DNA of 64,000 nt from Mesobacterium pallidum (GTDB taxonomy: Bacteria > Pseudomonadota > Alphaproteobacteria > Rhodobacterales > Rhodobacteraceae), in contig NZ_JAIMID010000016.1 of assembly GCF_019966535.1 (NCBI RefSeq), positions 1 to 64,000 on the forward strand. The letters run 5' to 3'. Both the position numbers and the translations under genes were made by a program. The notes under the pieces are model-generated. The model searched no databases, was not told the DNA's origin, and worked only from the letters and a program-made list of their open reading frames with translations. Each line of letters starts with the position of its first letter. Position 1 is the stretch's first letter. This document shows, piece after piece, positions 9,292 through 17,896 of the stretch.

Positions 9292-10494
9292 TCACAGAAC
9301 CTCGAATAGTCCCGCGGCGCCCATCCCTCCGCCGACGCACATGGTGCAGACGACGTATTTGGCCCCGCGGCGTTTTCCCTCGATCAGCGCATGGCCGACC
9401 ATGCGCGCGCCCGACATACCATAGGGGTGCCCGATCGAGATGGCACCTCCATTGACGTTAAGTAATTCGTCGGGAATGCCCAGAACGTTGCGACAATGCA
9501 GGACCTGCACGGCGAAGGCTTCGTTCAGCTCCCACAGGCCGATGTCGTCCATCTTGAGCTTGTTGGCTTCCAGCAGTTTCGGCACCGCCCAGATCGGGCC
9601 GATGCCCATCTCGTCCGGCTCGCAGCCGGCGACGGCCATGCCGACATAGCGGCCCAGCGGATTGAGGCCCCGGCGTTCGGCCTCGGCGGCTTCCATCACC
9701 ACGGCGGCGCTGGCGCCGTCCGACAGCTGGCTGGCGTTGCCGGCGGTGATGTAGCCCCCTTCGGCAATCGTCAGCCCGTCCTTGTGGACCGGCTTGAGGC
9801 TGGCGAGCCCGTCCAGCGTCGTCTCGGGGCGGTTGCCCTCGTCCTTTTCCAGCACCACGTCGCGGGCGCTGATTTCCTTGGTCTCGCGGTCCTGCACCAG
9901 CATGGTCGAGGGCAGCGGCACGATCTCGTCGTCGAAGGCGCCCTGCGCCTGCGCCGTGGCGGTGCGCTGCTGGCTGCGCAGCGCGTATTCGTCCTGCGCC
10001 TCGCGGCTGATGCCGTAGCGGGCGGCGACGGTTTCGGCCGTTTCCAGCATCGACATGTACAGCGCGGGTTTCTCGGCCATGATCCAGGGGTCGCGGCGCT
10101 TGTCCATGCGCATGTTCTTGTTCTGCACGAGGCTCACGGATTCGACGCCGCCGCCGATGGCGATCTGCTGGCCGTCGTGGATCACCTGCTTGGCCGCCGT
10201 GGCAATCGCCATCATGCCCGATGCGCACTGCCGGTCCAGCGACATGCCCGCCACCGTCACCGGCAGCCCGGCCCGGATCGCCGCCTGGCGGCCGATGTTG
10301 CCGCCCTGAGAGGCTTCCTGCAGGGCCGCGCCGATCACGCAATCCTCGATCTCGCCGCCGCCAAGGCCGGCGCGTTCCACGGCGTGTTTGACCGCGTGGC
10401 CGATCAGCGCCTGTGGCTGGGTGTCGTTGAAGGCGCCCCGGAAGGCCCGTCCGATGGGCGTCCGGGCGGTACTGACGATAACCGCGTCTCTCAT
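9292..10494 (-). CDS. Acetyl-CoA C-acyltransferase (thiolase)
   Basis: A 400-residue thiolase that cleaves 3-ketoacyl-CoA or condenses acyl-CoA units. All catalytic residues are present: nucleophile Cys90 in DRQCASGM, His356 in GHPYGMSG and Cys386 in MCVGGGMG. The length is typical. An in-frame ATG exists 66 bases upstream, but the family sequence begins at MRDAVIVSTARTP. A GGAGGAAC ribosome-binding site precedes ATG 10494. It works with the MaoC hydratase and acyl-CoA ligase of the same operon. Confidence 0.96.
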   Translation of the reverse strand: MRDAVIVSTARTPIGRAFRGAFNDTQPQALIGHAVKHAVERAGLGGGEIEDCVIGAALQEASQGGNIGRQAAIRAGLPVTVAGMSLDRQCASGMMAIATAAKQVIHDGQQIAIGGGVESVSLVQNKNMRMDKRRDPWIMAEKPALYMSMLETAETVAARYGISREAQDEYALRSQQRTATAQAQGAFDDEIVPLPSTMLVQDRETKEISARDVVLEKDEGNRPETTLDGLASLKPVHKDGLTIAEGGYITAGNASQLSDGASAAVVMEAAEAERRGLNPLGRYVGMAVAGCEPDEMGIGPIWAVPKLLEANKLKMDDIGLWELNEAFAVQVLHCRNVLGIPDELLNVNGGAISIGHPYGMSGARMVGHALIEGKRRGAKYVVCTMCVGGGMGAAGLFEVL

Positions 10495-10516
10495 ATGTGT
10501 TCCTCCCTCAAGGTGT

Positions 10517-10981
10517 TCAGCTTTGCGCCAGGTAGCGGCGCCCGATCCAGTCGGCGGCAAGGGCGGGGCGGGGTTCGCCCTCGATCTCGACTTTGACCGA
10601 CATGACAGTGGTGATCTCGCCCGGTTTCCCCTCGCGCAGCTCTTTCAGCACGAAACGGCCCCGGATGCGCGCGCCGCTTTTCACCGGGCTCAGGAACCGG
10701 ATCCGGTCGAGCCCGTAATTGACCGCGTGCAGCGTGCCCTCGATCGGCGGGATGGCGTTCTCGTACATTTCGGTCAGCAGCGACAGTGTCAGGAAGCCAT
10801 GGGCGATTGTGCTGCCAAAGGGCGTTTCGGCCGCGCGCACGGGGTCAACGTGGATGAACTGGTGATCGTTCGTGACCTCGGCAAAGGCGTCGATGCGGGC
10901 CTGGGTGACATTGGTCCAGTCCGACAGGCCGATTTCCTGCCCCACCTTGCCGCGCAGCGTCTCGAGCGTGATCGTCTTCAT
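10517..10981 (-). CDS. MaoC-family enoyl-CoA hydratase
   Basis: A 154-residue hotdog-fold hydratase. The R-hydratase catalytic segment DHQFIHVDPVRAAETPFG supplies Asp and His for water addition, and AHGFLTLSLL follows as in R-specific enoyl-CoA hydratases. Its ATG overlaps the regulator's TGA (ATGA). It lacks the long N-terminal domain of the eukaryotic-type enzymes, so it is a short single-domain form, probably dimeric. Confidence 0.94.
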   Translation of the reverse strand: MKTITLETLRGKVGQEIGLSDWTNVTQARIDAFAEVTNDHQFIHVDPVRAAETPFGSTIAHGFLTLSLLTEMYENAIPPIEGTLHAVNYGLDRIRFLSPVKSGARIRGRFVLKELREGKPGEITTVMSVKVEIEGEPRPALAADWIGRRYLAQS

Positions 10982-11775
10982 CCGACCCGCCCGATCATGC
11001 GCACCATGTCCATCAGGCGCGGGCCCCATTTCCGCTCCAGCTCGTCGCGGGGCAGGAAATAGGACGGTGCGCCGATGTTGAACGCCAGCAGCGGCGTGTC
11101 GGGGCGGGGCGAGCGGAAGGGCACGCCGACCGAGTTCACCCCCGCGTGCCAGTCCCCGGCATTGAGATAGAAGCCCCGCGTGCGGATCTGCCGCTGCGCA
11201 TCCTCGATCCCCGGCAGGACCTCGGCCCATTTCTCGGGGCCGTAATGCTCGGCCAGCATCTTGAGCACGGTCTCGCGCCGCTCGGGTTCCATCGCGGCCA
11301 GATAGGCGCGGCCCATGGACGACCGGGCCAGCGAGATGCGGCTGCCCACGTTCAACGTCAGCGCGACAAGCCCGGGCGAGCGGGCGGCGGCCACGTAGGT
11401 CATGGCCCGGTCGTCGCGGCCCCCCAGCGCCACGGTGACCCCTTCGCCGCATTCGTCCGCCAGCCGCTGCATGTAGACCTGCGCGGTCTCGACGATCTTC
11501 ATGCCCCCCAGGCAGGCATAGCCTAGCCCCAGCACCGGCGCGCCAAGGCGGTAGCGCCCCGTGCCCTCGTCATAGACCAGGTAGCCCAATTGCAGCAGCG
11601 TATAAGTCAGCCGCGAGACGGTCGAATTGGGCAGGCCGGTGCGGTCGCCCAGCTCGCGGTTCGACAGGCCCGCGCTGTCAGTGGGCCGAAAGGCGCGCAG
11701 CACGTCGAGCCCCCGCGCCAGCGAGGTGATGAACTGCCGGTCATCCTCGGCCGCATCCGATTTGCGCTTTCTCAT
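10978..11775 (-). CDS. IclR-family transcriptional regulator
   Basis: A 265-residue regulator. The N-terminal winged helix (about residues 14-75) includes LSNRELGDRTGLPNSTVSRL. The C-terminal effector-binding domain (about 95-262) has the IclR pattern. It is embedded between the MaoC gene and the acyl-CoA ligase gene, overlapping both by 4 bp, so it is co-expressed with its likely targets. IclR proteins commonly sense aromatic or short-chain acids; the effector is unknown. A candidate operator lies upstream of the ligase gene (13472-13496). Confidence 0.94.
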   Translation of the reverse strand: MRKRKSDAAEDDRQFITSLARGLDVLRAFRPTDSAGLSNRELGDRTGLPNSTVSRLTYTLLQLGYLVYDEGTGRYRLGAPVLGLGYACLGGMKIVETAQVYMQRLADECGEGVTVALGGRDDRAMTYVAAARSPGLVALTLNVGSRISLARSSMGRAYLAAMEPERRETVLKMLAEHYGPEKWAEVLPGIEDAQRQIRTRGFYLNAGDWHAGVNSVGVPFRSPRPDTPLLAFNIGAPSYFLPRDELERKWGPRLMDMVRMIGRVG

Positions 11776-13403
11776 GACGCTGCGCGCTCCTTTTCCGTCA
11801 GCTCCCGCCAGAGCACCTTGCCCGTGCCGCTTTTCGGCAGGGCGTCCACGAAGTCCACGAGGGTGGGGCATTTGTAGGCGGCCATGTTGGCGTGGCACCA
11901 GCGTATCACCCCCTCCGCGTCCAGCGCCGGATCACGCCGCACGATCACCGCCTTGACCGTCTCGCCCCGGCGCGGGTCGGGGGCGCCGATCACGCAGACC
12001 TCGGCGATGCCGGGATGGCCATGCATCAGCGCCTCGACCTCGGCCGGCCAGACCTTGAAGCCCGAGGCGTTGACCATGCGCTTGAGCCGGTCGACCATGT
12101 AGAAGAAGCCATCCGCGTCGCAGCGCCCGATGTCGCCCGAGCGGAAGAAGGTTTTTCCGTCAATGTCAACGAACGCCGCTTTCGTCGCCTCGGGGTTCCG
12201 CCAATAGCCTTGAAAGACCTGAGGCCCTCGCATCACGATCTCGCCCACCTCGTCCGGGCCGAGGGGGCGCAGGGTCTCGGGGTCGATCACCTCGGAGTCC
12301 ACGTCCATCACGGGGATGCCAAGGCATTGCGCGCGCGGCGCGTCGGGCGGGTTGATATGGGTCGCGGCCATCGTCTCGCTCAGCCCGTAGCCCTCGAGGT
12401 AGTCGAGCCCGGTCAGGGTCTTGAGCCGTGCCGCGATGGCCGCCGGCATGGCCGCGCCGCCGCCGCCGATTGCTTCGAGGCTGGAGAGCGCCTTGGGGTC
12501 GAGGTCGGGATCGTTGACGAGGTCGATGGCCATGGTGGTGATCGACCGCCAGCGGTTCACCTTGTAGCGGGGGATCAGCGCGGCGGCGATGCGCCGGTCC
12601 CAGCGGGTCATCAGGACGACCTGCCCGCCGGTGATGATCGGGCCGTTCATCGAGTTCTGCATGCCGGTCACATGGAACAGCGGCAGGGTCGCCAGCACCA
12701 CGTCGGTCGGTTCGGACTGCGTCCAGAGGATGCCGCCCCAGGCCGTCGCCATGACCGACCGATGGGTGTGCATGCAGCCCTTGGGCTGGCCCGTGGTGCC
12801 CGAGGAATAGGGGATCAACGCCAGGTCGTCCGGCCCGGCGGTATGCGGGCCGGGCACATGCCCTTCGGCCAGCGCGGCGTTGAAGCCGGTGGTGCCGGGG
12901 GCGGGTTCGGTCAGCCCCTCGAGGCCCTTGGGCAAGGGCAGGTCATAGTCGGGATCGGCCATGGTGGCATAGGTGGCGCCCAAGAGGGGCAGGCCAGCCT
13001 CGGCCCAGTGCGGGGCAAGTTCGGTGCCGATGATTGCCAGCTTTGCGCCGGTGTCGCGGACCAGCCAGTCGATCTCTCCTCCCCGGGACATCGGGTTCAC
13101 CGGCACCACGACCGCGTCTGCGCGCATAATGGCATAGTAGGAAATGACGAATTGCGGCGCGTTCTGCATGGCCAGCAGCACCCGGTCGCCCTTGGCCACG
13201 CCGTGGGCCTGCAGCCAGCCGGCCAACGCTTCGACCTTCTCCAGCAGGTCGGAATACGTCAGCACCCGCCCGAAATAGCGGATTGCCGGGCGGTCCCCCT
13301 GCTGCGCGGCCGTCAGGGCCAGGTTGTCGAACATGCTGCGCTGAGGCAGCGTCATGTGACGCGGTACGCCCTGCGGCCAATGCGCGAAATGCCTCTCGGT
13401 CAT
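11772..13403 (-). CDS. Acyl-CoA synthetase (AMP-forming, class I adenylate-forming)
   Basis: A 543-residue ligase that activates a carboxylic acid to its CoA thioester via an acyl-adenylate. The P-loop is YSSGTTGQPKG near residue 200. GYGLSETMA and RSGDIGRCDADGFFYMVDR follow, and the C-terminal swivel domain carries PKSGTGKVLWR with the adenylation lysine. It heads the operon, so its substrate is likely the operon's entry compound. The start is ATG 13403 with GGGAGGAGAGG upstream; a longer frame adds a non-conserved leader. Confidence 0.95.
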   Translation of the reverse strand: MTERHFAHWPQGVPRHMTLPQRSMFDNLALTAAQQGDRPAIRYFGRVLTYSDLLEKVEALAGWLQAHGVAKGDRVLLAMQNAPQFVISYYAIMRADAVVVPVNPMSRGGEIDWLVRDTGAKLAIIGTELAPHWAEAGLPLLGATYATMADPDYDLPLPKGLEGLTEPAPGTTGFNAALAEGHVPGPHTAGPDDLALIPYSSGTTGQPKGCMHTHRSVMATAWGGILWTQSEPTDVVLATLPLFHVTGMQNSMNGPIITGGQVVLMTRWDRRIAAALIPRYKVNRWRSITTMAIDLVNDPDLDPKALSSLEAIGGGGAAMPAAIAARLKTLTGLDYLEGYGLSETMAATHINPPDAPRAQCLGIPVMDVDSEVIDPETLRPLGPDEVGEIVMRGPQVFQGYWRNPEATKAAFVDIDGKTFFRSGDIGRCDADGFFYMVDRLKRMVNASGFKVWPAEVEALMHGHPGIAEVCVIGAPDPRRGETVKAVIVRRDPALDAEGVIRWCHANMAAYKCPTLVDFVDALPKSGTGKVLWRELTEKERAAS

Positions 13404-13471
13404 CTGGTCCTCTCCTCCCGGAGGCGACGCTGGCACGGATTCCCGCGCCAATCAAGCATTGCGAAAGGGCG

Positions 13472-13496
13472 TTCTGCAAAGCGGAATATGACGTCA
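13472..13496. promoter_or_regulatory. Candidate operator upstream of the acyl-CoA operon
   Basis: An imperfect inverted repeat TTCTGC-AAA-GCGGAA (13472-13486) abuts a perfect 8-bp palindrome TGACGTCA (13489-13496). They lie 69-93 bases upstream of the first gene of the operon, which encodes its own IclR regulator. A 6-3-6 inverted repeat is compatible with an IclR dimer site, but this is inference. No convincing -10/-35 pair is visible here. Confidence 0.35.
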
Positions 13497-13622
13497 CGTC
13501 GCCATCGGCGCCGCTTGGCCGAGCCGCGCGGTTTCGCATCGCATCCTGGTGGCCGCCTTGTTGCAACCCGGCCCCGCAGGCTCTATCTGCAACGTCATTC
13601 CGAGGATTGCGGGGTAAAGGTA

Positions 13623-14237
13623 TTGGCCAATCATCTCTACAAGGGCGATCTGCCTGACGGGCTCGACCTCGGGCCGGTCGTCGCCATCGACTGCGAAACC
13701 ATGGGCCTGAACCCGCATCGCGACCGGCTGTGCCTGGTGCAGATGTCGGGCGGCGACGGCAATTGCCACATGGTGCAGGTCGGCAAGGGGCAGGAGTCCG
13801 CGCCGAACCTCTGCAAGATGCTGGCCGATCCCAATGTGCTCAAGATCTTCCACTTCGGCCGGTTCGACATCGCCGCGCTTTACCATGCCTTCGGCACGGT
13901 CACGGCGCCGGTCTATTGCACCAAGATCGCCTCGCGCCTCGTGCGGACCTATACGGACCGGCACGGTCTCAAGAACTTGCTGCAAGAGATGCTGAACATC
14001 GACATCTCGAAACTGCAACAGATGAGCGACTGGGGCGCCGAAGAGCTGACCGAGGCGCAGATGACCTATGCCGCGTCGGACGTGCTGCACCTGCACGCGC
14101 TGATGCAGAAGTTGAACGAACGCCTCGCCCGTGAGGGGCGGACCGAGCTGGCGCAGGCCTGTTTCGACTTCCTGCCCAGCCGCGCGCTGCTCGACCTCGA
14201 GGGCTGGCCCGAAATCGACATCTTCGCGCACGCATGA
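13623..14237 (+). CDS. rnd: Ribonuclease D-like 3'-5' exonuclease (short form)
   Basis: A 204-residue DEDD exonuclease. Motif I is AIDCETMGLNP, motif II HFGRFDIAAL and motif III YAASDVLHLH; these supply the four metal-binding acidic residues and the tyrosine. E. coli RNase D is about 375 residues with C-terminal HRDC domains; those are absent here, as is common for the alphaproteobacterial form. The likely start is TTG at 13623 (M-A-N-H-L-Y-K-G-D), because no ATG or GTG lies near the conserved start. Its stop overlaps kdsD (ATGA). Confidence 0.9.
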   Translation: MANHLYKGDLPDGLDLGPVVAIDCETMGLNPHRDRLCLVQMSGGDGNCHMVQVGKGQESAPNLCKMLADPNVLKIFHFGRFDIAALYHAFGTVTAPVYCTKIASRLVRTYTDRHGLKNLLQEMLNIDISKLQQMSDWGAEELTEAQMTYAASDVLHLHALMQKLNERLAREGRTELAQACFDFLPSRALLDLEGWPEIDIFAHA

Positions 14238-15193
14238 CCCAGGCTGACACCTTCCTCGCCGCGGGGCGCCGCGTGCTCGAGACGGAAATCGCCGGGATGC
14301 AGCAGCTGCTGGACGGGCTGGGCGACGGCTTTGTCGAAGCGGTCGAACTGATGCTGAACGTCCGCAACCGCGTGATCGTCTGCGGCATGGGCAAGTCGGG
14401 GCACATCGCGCGCAAGATCGCGGCGACGCTCGCCAGCACCGGCACGCCCGCGCAATTCGTCCACCCGGCCGAGGCGAGCCATGGCGATCTTGGCATGGTC
14501 ACGCGCGACGACGTGGCGCTGGTGCTGTCGAACTCGGGCGAGACGCCGGAACTTGCGGACATCATCGCCCATACCCGCCGCTTCGGCATCCCGATGATCG
14601 GCGTTGCCTCGCGCCCCGAGTCGAACCTGATCCGGCAATCGGACGTGGCGATCCTGCTGCCCCGCGCGGACGAGGCCTGCGGGACCGGCGTGGTGCCCAC
14701 CACCTCGACCACCATGACGCTGGCGCTGGGCGATGCCCTGGCGGTCGCGCTGATGGAGCATCGCCGCTTTGGCCCCGAGCATTTCCGCGACTTCCACCCC
14801 GGCGGCAAGCTGGGCGCGCGGCTGTCCAAGGTGGCCGACCTGATGCATGCGGGCGAGGCGATGCCCACGGTGACCGGCGACATGCCGATGTCCGAGGTGC
14901 TGCTGGCCATGACCAACAAGGGGTTCGGCGTGGTCGGCGTGACCGATGGCACCGGCGGCCTGGCCGGGATCATCACCGATGGCGACCTGCGGCGCCACAT
15001 GGACGGGTTGCTGACCCATACCGCGGCCGAGGTCATGACCAAGGGCCCCAAGACCATCCGCTCGGACGCGCTGGCCGAAGAGGGGCTGCAGGTCATGAAC
15101 GACCGCAAGATCACCGTGCTGTTCGTGGTCGATGACGGGGCGCTGAGGGGCCTTCTGCATATCCACGACTGCCTGCGGGCGGGGCTGGGCTGA
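14234..15193 (+). CDS. kdsD: Arabinose-5-phosphate isomerase (KpsF/GutQ family)
   Basis: A 319-residue enzyme converting ribulose-5-phosphate to arabinose-5-phosphate, the first committed step to Kdo. The N-terminal SIS domain (about residues 35-175) contains CGMGKSGHIARKIA, HPAEASHGDLGM and SNSGETPE. Two CBS domains fill the C-terminus (about 200-319). It sits directly before the LPS-export genes lptC-lptA-lptB, so Kdo precursor supply and LPS transport are coupled. kdsB for the later activation step lies at 25.9 kb. Confidence 0.96.
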   Translation: MTQADTFLAAGRRVLETEIAGMQQLLDGLGDGFVEAVELMLNVRNRVIVCGMGKSGHIARKIAATLASTGTPAQFVHPAEASHGDLGMVTRDDVALVLSNSGETPELADIIAHTRRFGIPMIGVASRPESNLIRQSDVAILLPRADEACGTGVVPTTSTTMTLALGDALAVALMEHRRFGPEHFRDFHPGGKLGARLSKVADLMHAGEAMPTVTGDMPMSEVLLAMTNKGFGVVGVTDGTGGLAGIITDGDLRRHMDGLLTHTAAEVMTKGPKTIRSDALAEEGLQVMNDRKITVLFVVDDGALRGLLHIHDCLRAGLG

Positions 15194-15194
15194 G

Positions 15195-15797
15195 ATGCCC
15201 GGCGGCACGACCTATTCCCGCGTCGTCGCCTGGCTCAAGGTCATCCTGCCCCTCACGGCGCTGGCGCTGTTGTCGACCGTGTTCCTGTTGTCGCGCACCG
15301 AGGACAGCGAGGCCACGTTGCCCTTCGCCGAGGGCGACCTCGCGGACCGGCTGCGCAGCCAGCGCATGACCGAACCGGTCTATGCCGGCACCACCGAGGG
15401 CGGCGATTCCGTGATCGTGCGGGCCGAGACCGCGATGCCCGACCTCGAGACCGAGGGCGGCGCGCGGGCCGAGACCGTCACGACCGAGCTGCGGCTGGTC
15501 AGCGGGATCACCGTCAACGTCTCGGCCGCCGAGGCGCGGCTGAACGACCCGCAAAGCTCGGCCGAGCTGATCGGCGACGTGGTCATCGTGACCTCGGACG
15601 GCTACCGGGTCGAGACCGCGCGCATCGCCAGCGCGCTCGACCGGCTGGATATGTCCGCACCCGCCGTGCTGCTGACCGGCCCGTCGCTGCGGCTCGAGGC
15701 GGGGGCGATGCGGATCAACCGGGACGGCACCGCCGAAGTCGCATATTTCACAGGGGGCGTGAAGCTGGTATACCAGCCGCCAAAAGGGGAAAACTGA
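15195..15797 (+). CDS. lptC: LPS export protein LptC
   Basis: A 200-residue single-pass inner-membrane protein. A transmembrane anchor (VILPLTALALLSTVFLLS) follows a short cytoplasmic N-terminus. The periplasmic part has the beta-jellyroll pattern of LptC (ETAMPDLETEGG, TVNVSAAEARLN, GYRVETARI). It receives LPS from LptFGB and passes it to LptA. It starts one base after the kdsD stop and is followed by lptA after one base. Confidence 0.93.
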   Translation: MPGGTTYSRVVAWLKVILPLTALALLSTVFLLSRTEDSEATLPFAEGDLADRLRSQRMTEPVYAGTTEGGDSVIVRAETAMPDLETEGGARAETVTTELRLVSGITVNVSAAEARLNDPQSSAELIGDVVIVTSDGYRVETARIASALDRLDMSAPAVLLTGPSLRLEAGAMRINRDGTAEVAYFTGGVKLVYQPPKGEN

Positions 15798-15798
15798 T

Positions 15799-16290
15799 AT
15801 GCTTCGCCGCGCTGCCCTGGCCGCCCTGCTCACGCTGGCCACCACCCTGCCGACCCATACGCTGGCGCAGGGCACCACCGTCGGTTTCGGCGACGGCGCC
15901 CCTGCCGACACCTCCGGGCCCGTCGAGGTCACGGCCAATTCGCTGCAGCTGAACCGCGAGACCGGCACCGCGACCTTCGAGGGCGATGTCTTCATCTCGC
16001 AGGGCGACATGAAGCTCTGGGCGCCCAAGGTGCTGGTGCGCTATTCCGGGGACGGCAATGACGTGACCTTTGTCGAGGCCACCGGTGGCGTGACCATGTC
16101 GCGCGGCGACGAGGCGGCCGAGGGCGACCGGGCCGAGTACGACGTCACCGCCAAGTCGATCATGATGAGCGGCAACGTGCTGCTGACCCAGGGGCCCAAC
16201 GCACTGGCCGGCGAACGCATGCGCATCGATCTCGAGACCGGCACGGCCGAGATGCTGGGCCGCGTGCGCACGGTCATCGGGTCCGAGTGA
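15799..16290 (+). CDS. lptA: LPS transport periplasmic protein LptA
   Basis: A 163-residue periplasmic bridge protein. A Sec signal peptide ends near LAQG (about residue 24). The remainder has OstA-type beta-strand repeats (VTANSLQLNRETGTATFEG, GDEAAEGDRAEYDVT, GPNALAGERMRIDLETG). It binds LPS between LptC and the outer-membrane LptD. Confidence 0.95.
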   Translation: MLRRAALAALLTLATTLPTHTLAQGTTVGFGDGAPADTSGPVEVTANSLQLNRETGTATFEGDVFISQGDMKLWAPKVLVRYSGDGNDVTFVEATGGVTMSRGDEAAEGDRAEYDVTAKSIMMSGNVLLTQGPNALAGERMRIDLETGTAEMLGRVRTVIGSE

Positions 16291-16293
16291 TCT

Positions 16294-17052
16294 ATGGCGA
16301 CACCTGACCTGACCGTGACCGAAGGCGATGCCGGGCTGCGCATCCGCAACCTGCGCAAGAGCTACAAGAAGCGCACCGTCATCCGCGACGTGACCATGGA
16401 TGTGGAACGCGGCGAGGTCGTGGCCCTGCTGGGCCCGAACGGGTCGGGCAAGACCACGTCCTTCTACGCCATCGCCGGGCTGGTCTATCCCGAGGCCGGC
16501 AGCGTCACCATCGACGGGCGCGACGCCACGGCCCTACCGATGTACCGCCGCGCACGGCTGGGCATCGGCTACCTGCCGCAGGAAATGTCGATCTTCCGCG
16601 GGCTGAGCGTCGAGGACAACATCTCGGCCATCCTCGACATATCCGAGAAGGACCCGCACCGCCGCCGCGAACGGCTCGAGGAGCTGCTGAGCGAATTTTC
16701 GGTCGAGCACCTGCGCCGCGCCCCGGCGCTGGCCCTGTCGGGCGGCGAGCGCCGCCGGGTCGAGATCGCGCGCTGCCTTGCCGCCAATCCCAAGTACCTG
16801 CTGCTGGACGAACCCTTTGCCGGGGTCGACCCGATCAGCGTGGGCGACATCCGCCACCTCGTGGCCGACCTCAAGAAACGCGGCCTTGGCGTGCTGATCA
16901 CCGATCACAACGTCCGCGAAACGCTCGAGATCGTGGACCGCGCCTATATCCTGCACGACGGGCAGGTGCTGATGTCGGGCACCCCGGACGAGGTCGTGCA
17001 AAACGAGAATGTTCGCCGGGTTTACCTCGGCGACAGCTTCCGTATCTCGTGA
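16294..17052 (+). CDS. lptB: LPS export ABC transporter ATPase LptB
   Basis: A 252-residue cytoplasmic ATPase that powers LPS extraction with LptF and LptG (not in this window). Walker A is GPNGSGKTT at residues 47-55. The signature is ALSGGERRR, followed by Walker B LLLDEPFAGVDP and the switch histidine in LITDHNV. It is the last gene of the kdsD-lptC-lptA-lptB run. In many proteobacteria rpoN follows here, but it is absent. Confidence 0.97.
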   Translation: MATPDLTVTEGDAGLRIRNLRKSYKKRTVIRDVTMDVERGEVVALLGPNGSGKTTSFYAIAGLVYPEAGSVTIDGRDATALPMYRRARLGIGYLPQEMSIFRGLSVEDNISAILDISEKDPHRRRERLEELLSEFSVEHLRRAPALALSGGERRRVEIARCLAANPKYLLLDEPFAGVDPISVGDIRHLVADLKKRGLGVLITDHNVRETLEIVDRAYILHDGQVLMSGTPDEVVQNENVRRVYLGDSFRIS

Positions 17053-17064
17053 CGCGGTGATCCA

Positions 17065-17094
17065 TTGACTTGGGGCCTGCTCTGGCGCTCTAAT
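17065..17094 (+). promoter_or_regulatory. Sigma-70-type promoter for hpf-ptsN
   Basis: The hexamers TTGACT and TCTAAT are separated by 18 bases; each matches the housekeeping consensus at five of six positions. Transcription would start near 17101, giving a leader of about 175 bases ahead of hpf. It lies 12 bases after the lptB stop, in the only gap between lptB and hpf. Confidence 0.7.
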
Positions 17095-17205
17095 ACCTGC
17101 ATGACGAACCTCTGGGTTTCCCCTTCCTCGATCAGGGCCGCCACGGTCATGGCGGGGGTCGGCATTCCCCGCGGCAAGTCCATCTTCACCGTCTTCGCAT
17201 AACCT

Positions 17206-17243
17206 CACGCTTCGCCCGAATCGGGCGATGGCGCGAAGGCGTG
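17206..17243 (+). other. Imperfect hairpin in the hpf leader
   Basis: CACGCTTCGC and GCGAAGGCGTG can pair with one bulged base, and inside them CGCCCGA pairs with TCGGGCG. The structure ends 33 bases before the hpf start. No T-tract follows, so it is not an intrinsic terminator; it may stabilise or regulate the leader. Confidence 0.45.
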
Positions 17244-17276
17244 CCGGAACGGTCGACATAAGGAAAGGACGCACAC

Positions 17277-17852
17277 ATGCTCTATCAGATCACTGGCAAG
17301 CATATCGATATCGGCGAAGCTTTGCAGACACATGTCCGGGACGAACTCGGCACCGTGGTCGAAAAGTACGCGGGCCGACCGACGGATGCGAACGTGGTCT
17401 TTTCCAAGTCGGCGCATGAATTTGTCTGCGAGGCGACTGTCCACCTGTCGAGCGGGCTGACCGCCCAGGCCAAGGCGCACGAGACCGAGATCTACGCCGC
17501 CTTCGACGCCTGCGCCGAAAAGCTGGACAAGCAGCTGCGCCGCTACAAGCGCCGTCTCAAGGACCACCACGTCAGGCGGTCCGAGCCGGTTGAAGTCTTC
17601 GGCGCCTCCTCGTATATCCTCGCCTCTGAATCGGGGGAAGACGAAGCGTCCGAACCCGAAACGCTGCAGCCGATCATCGTGGCCGAGATGGAATCGACGA
17701 TTCCTTCGTTGTCCGTTGGCGAGGCAGTGATGCAAATGGAATTGGCAGGAGCCCCGGTTCTGGTGTTCCGCAACGAGGGCAAAAGCGGTGTGAACGTGGT
17801 CTACCGGCGCGACGATGGCAACATCGGCTGGATAGACCCGCAGGAGGGCTGA
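17277..17852 (+). CDS. hpf: Ribosome hibernation promoting factor, long form
   Basis: A 191-residue ribosome-dimerising factor. Residues 1-105 form the S30AE/HPF domain that occupies the A and P sites (MLYQITGKHIDIGEALQTHV, LDKQLRRYKRRLKDHH). An acidic linker (SESGEDEASEPE) leads to the C-terminal dimerisation domain (about 130-188; GEAVMQMELAGAPVLVFRN). The length identifies the long form that alone makes 100S ribosomes. AAGGAAAGGA is its ribosome-binding site. ptsN follows after 44 bp. Confidence 0.96.
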   Translation: MLYQITGKHIDIGEALQTHVRDELGTVVEKYAGRPTDANVVFSKSAHEFVCEATVHLSSGLTAQAKAHETEIYAAFDACAEKLDKQLRRYKRRLKDHHVRRSEPVEVFGASSYILASESGEDEASEPETLQPIIVAEMESTIPSLSVGEAVMQMELAGAPVLVFRNEGKSGVNVVYRRDDGNIGWIDPQEG

Positions 17853-17896
17853 ACGCCCCGACAAGAGCGGTCACCGCGAGCAGAGGGATACAGGCG

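Noticed and set aside
17101..17202. 33-codon leader peptide ahead of hpf
   Set aside because: Not listed as a gene: there is no ribosome-binding site and its composition is unremarkable. It is only mentioned as a finding because it starts exactly at the predicted transcription start.
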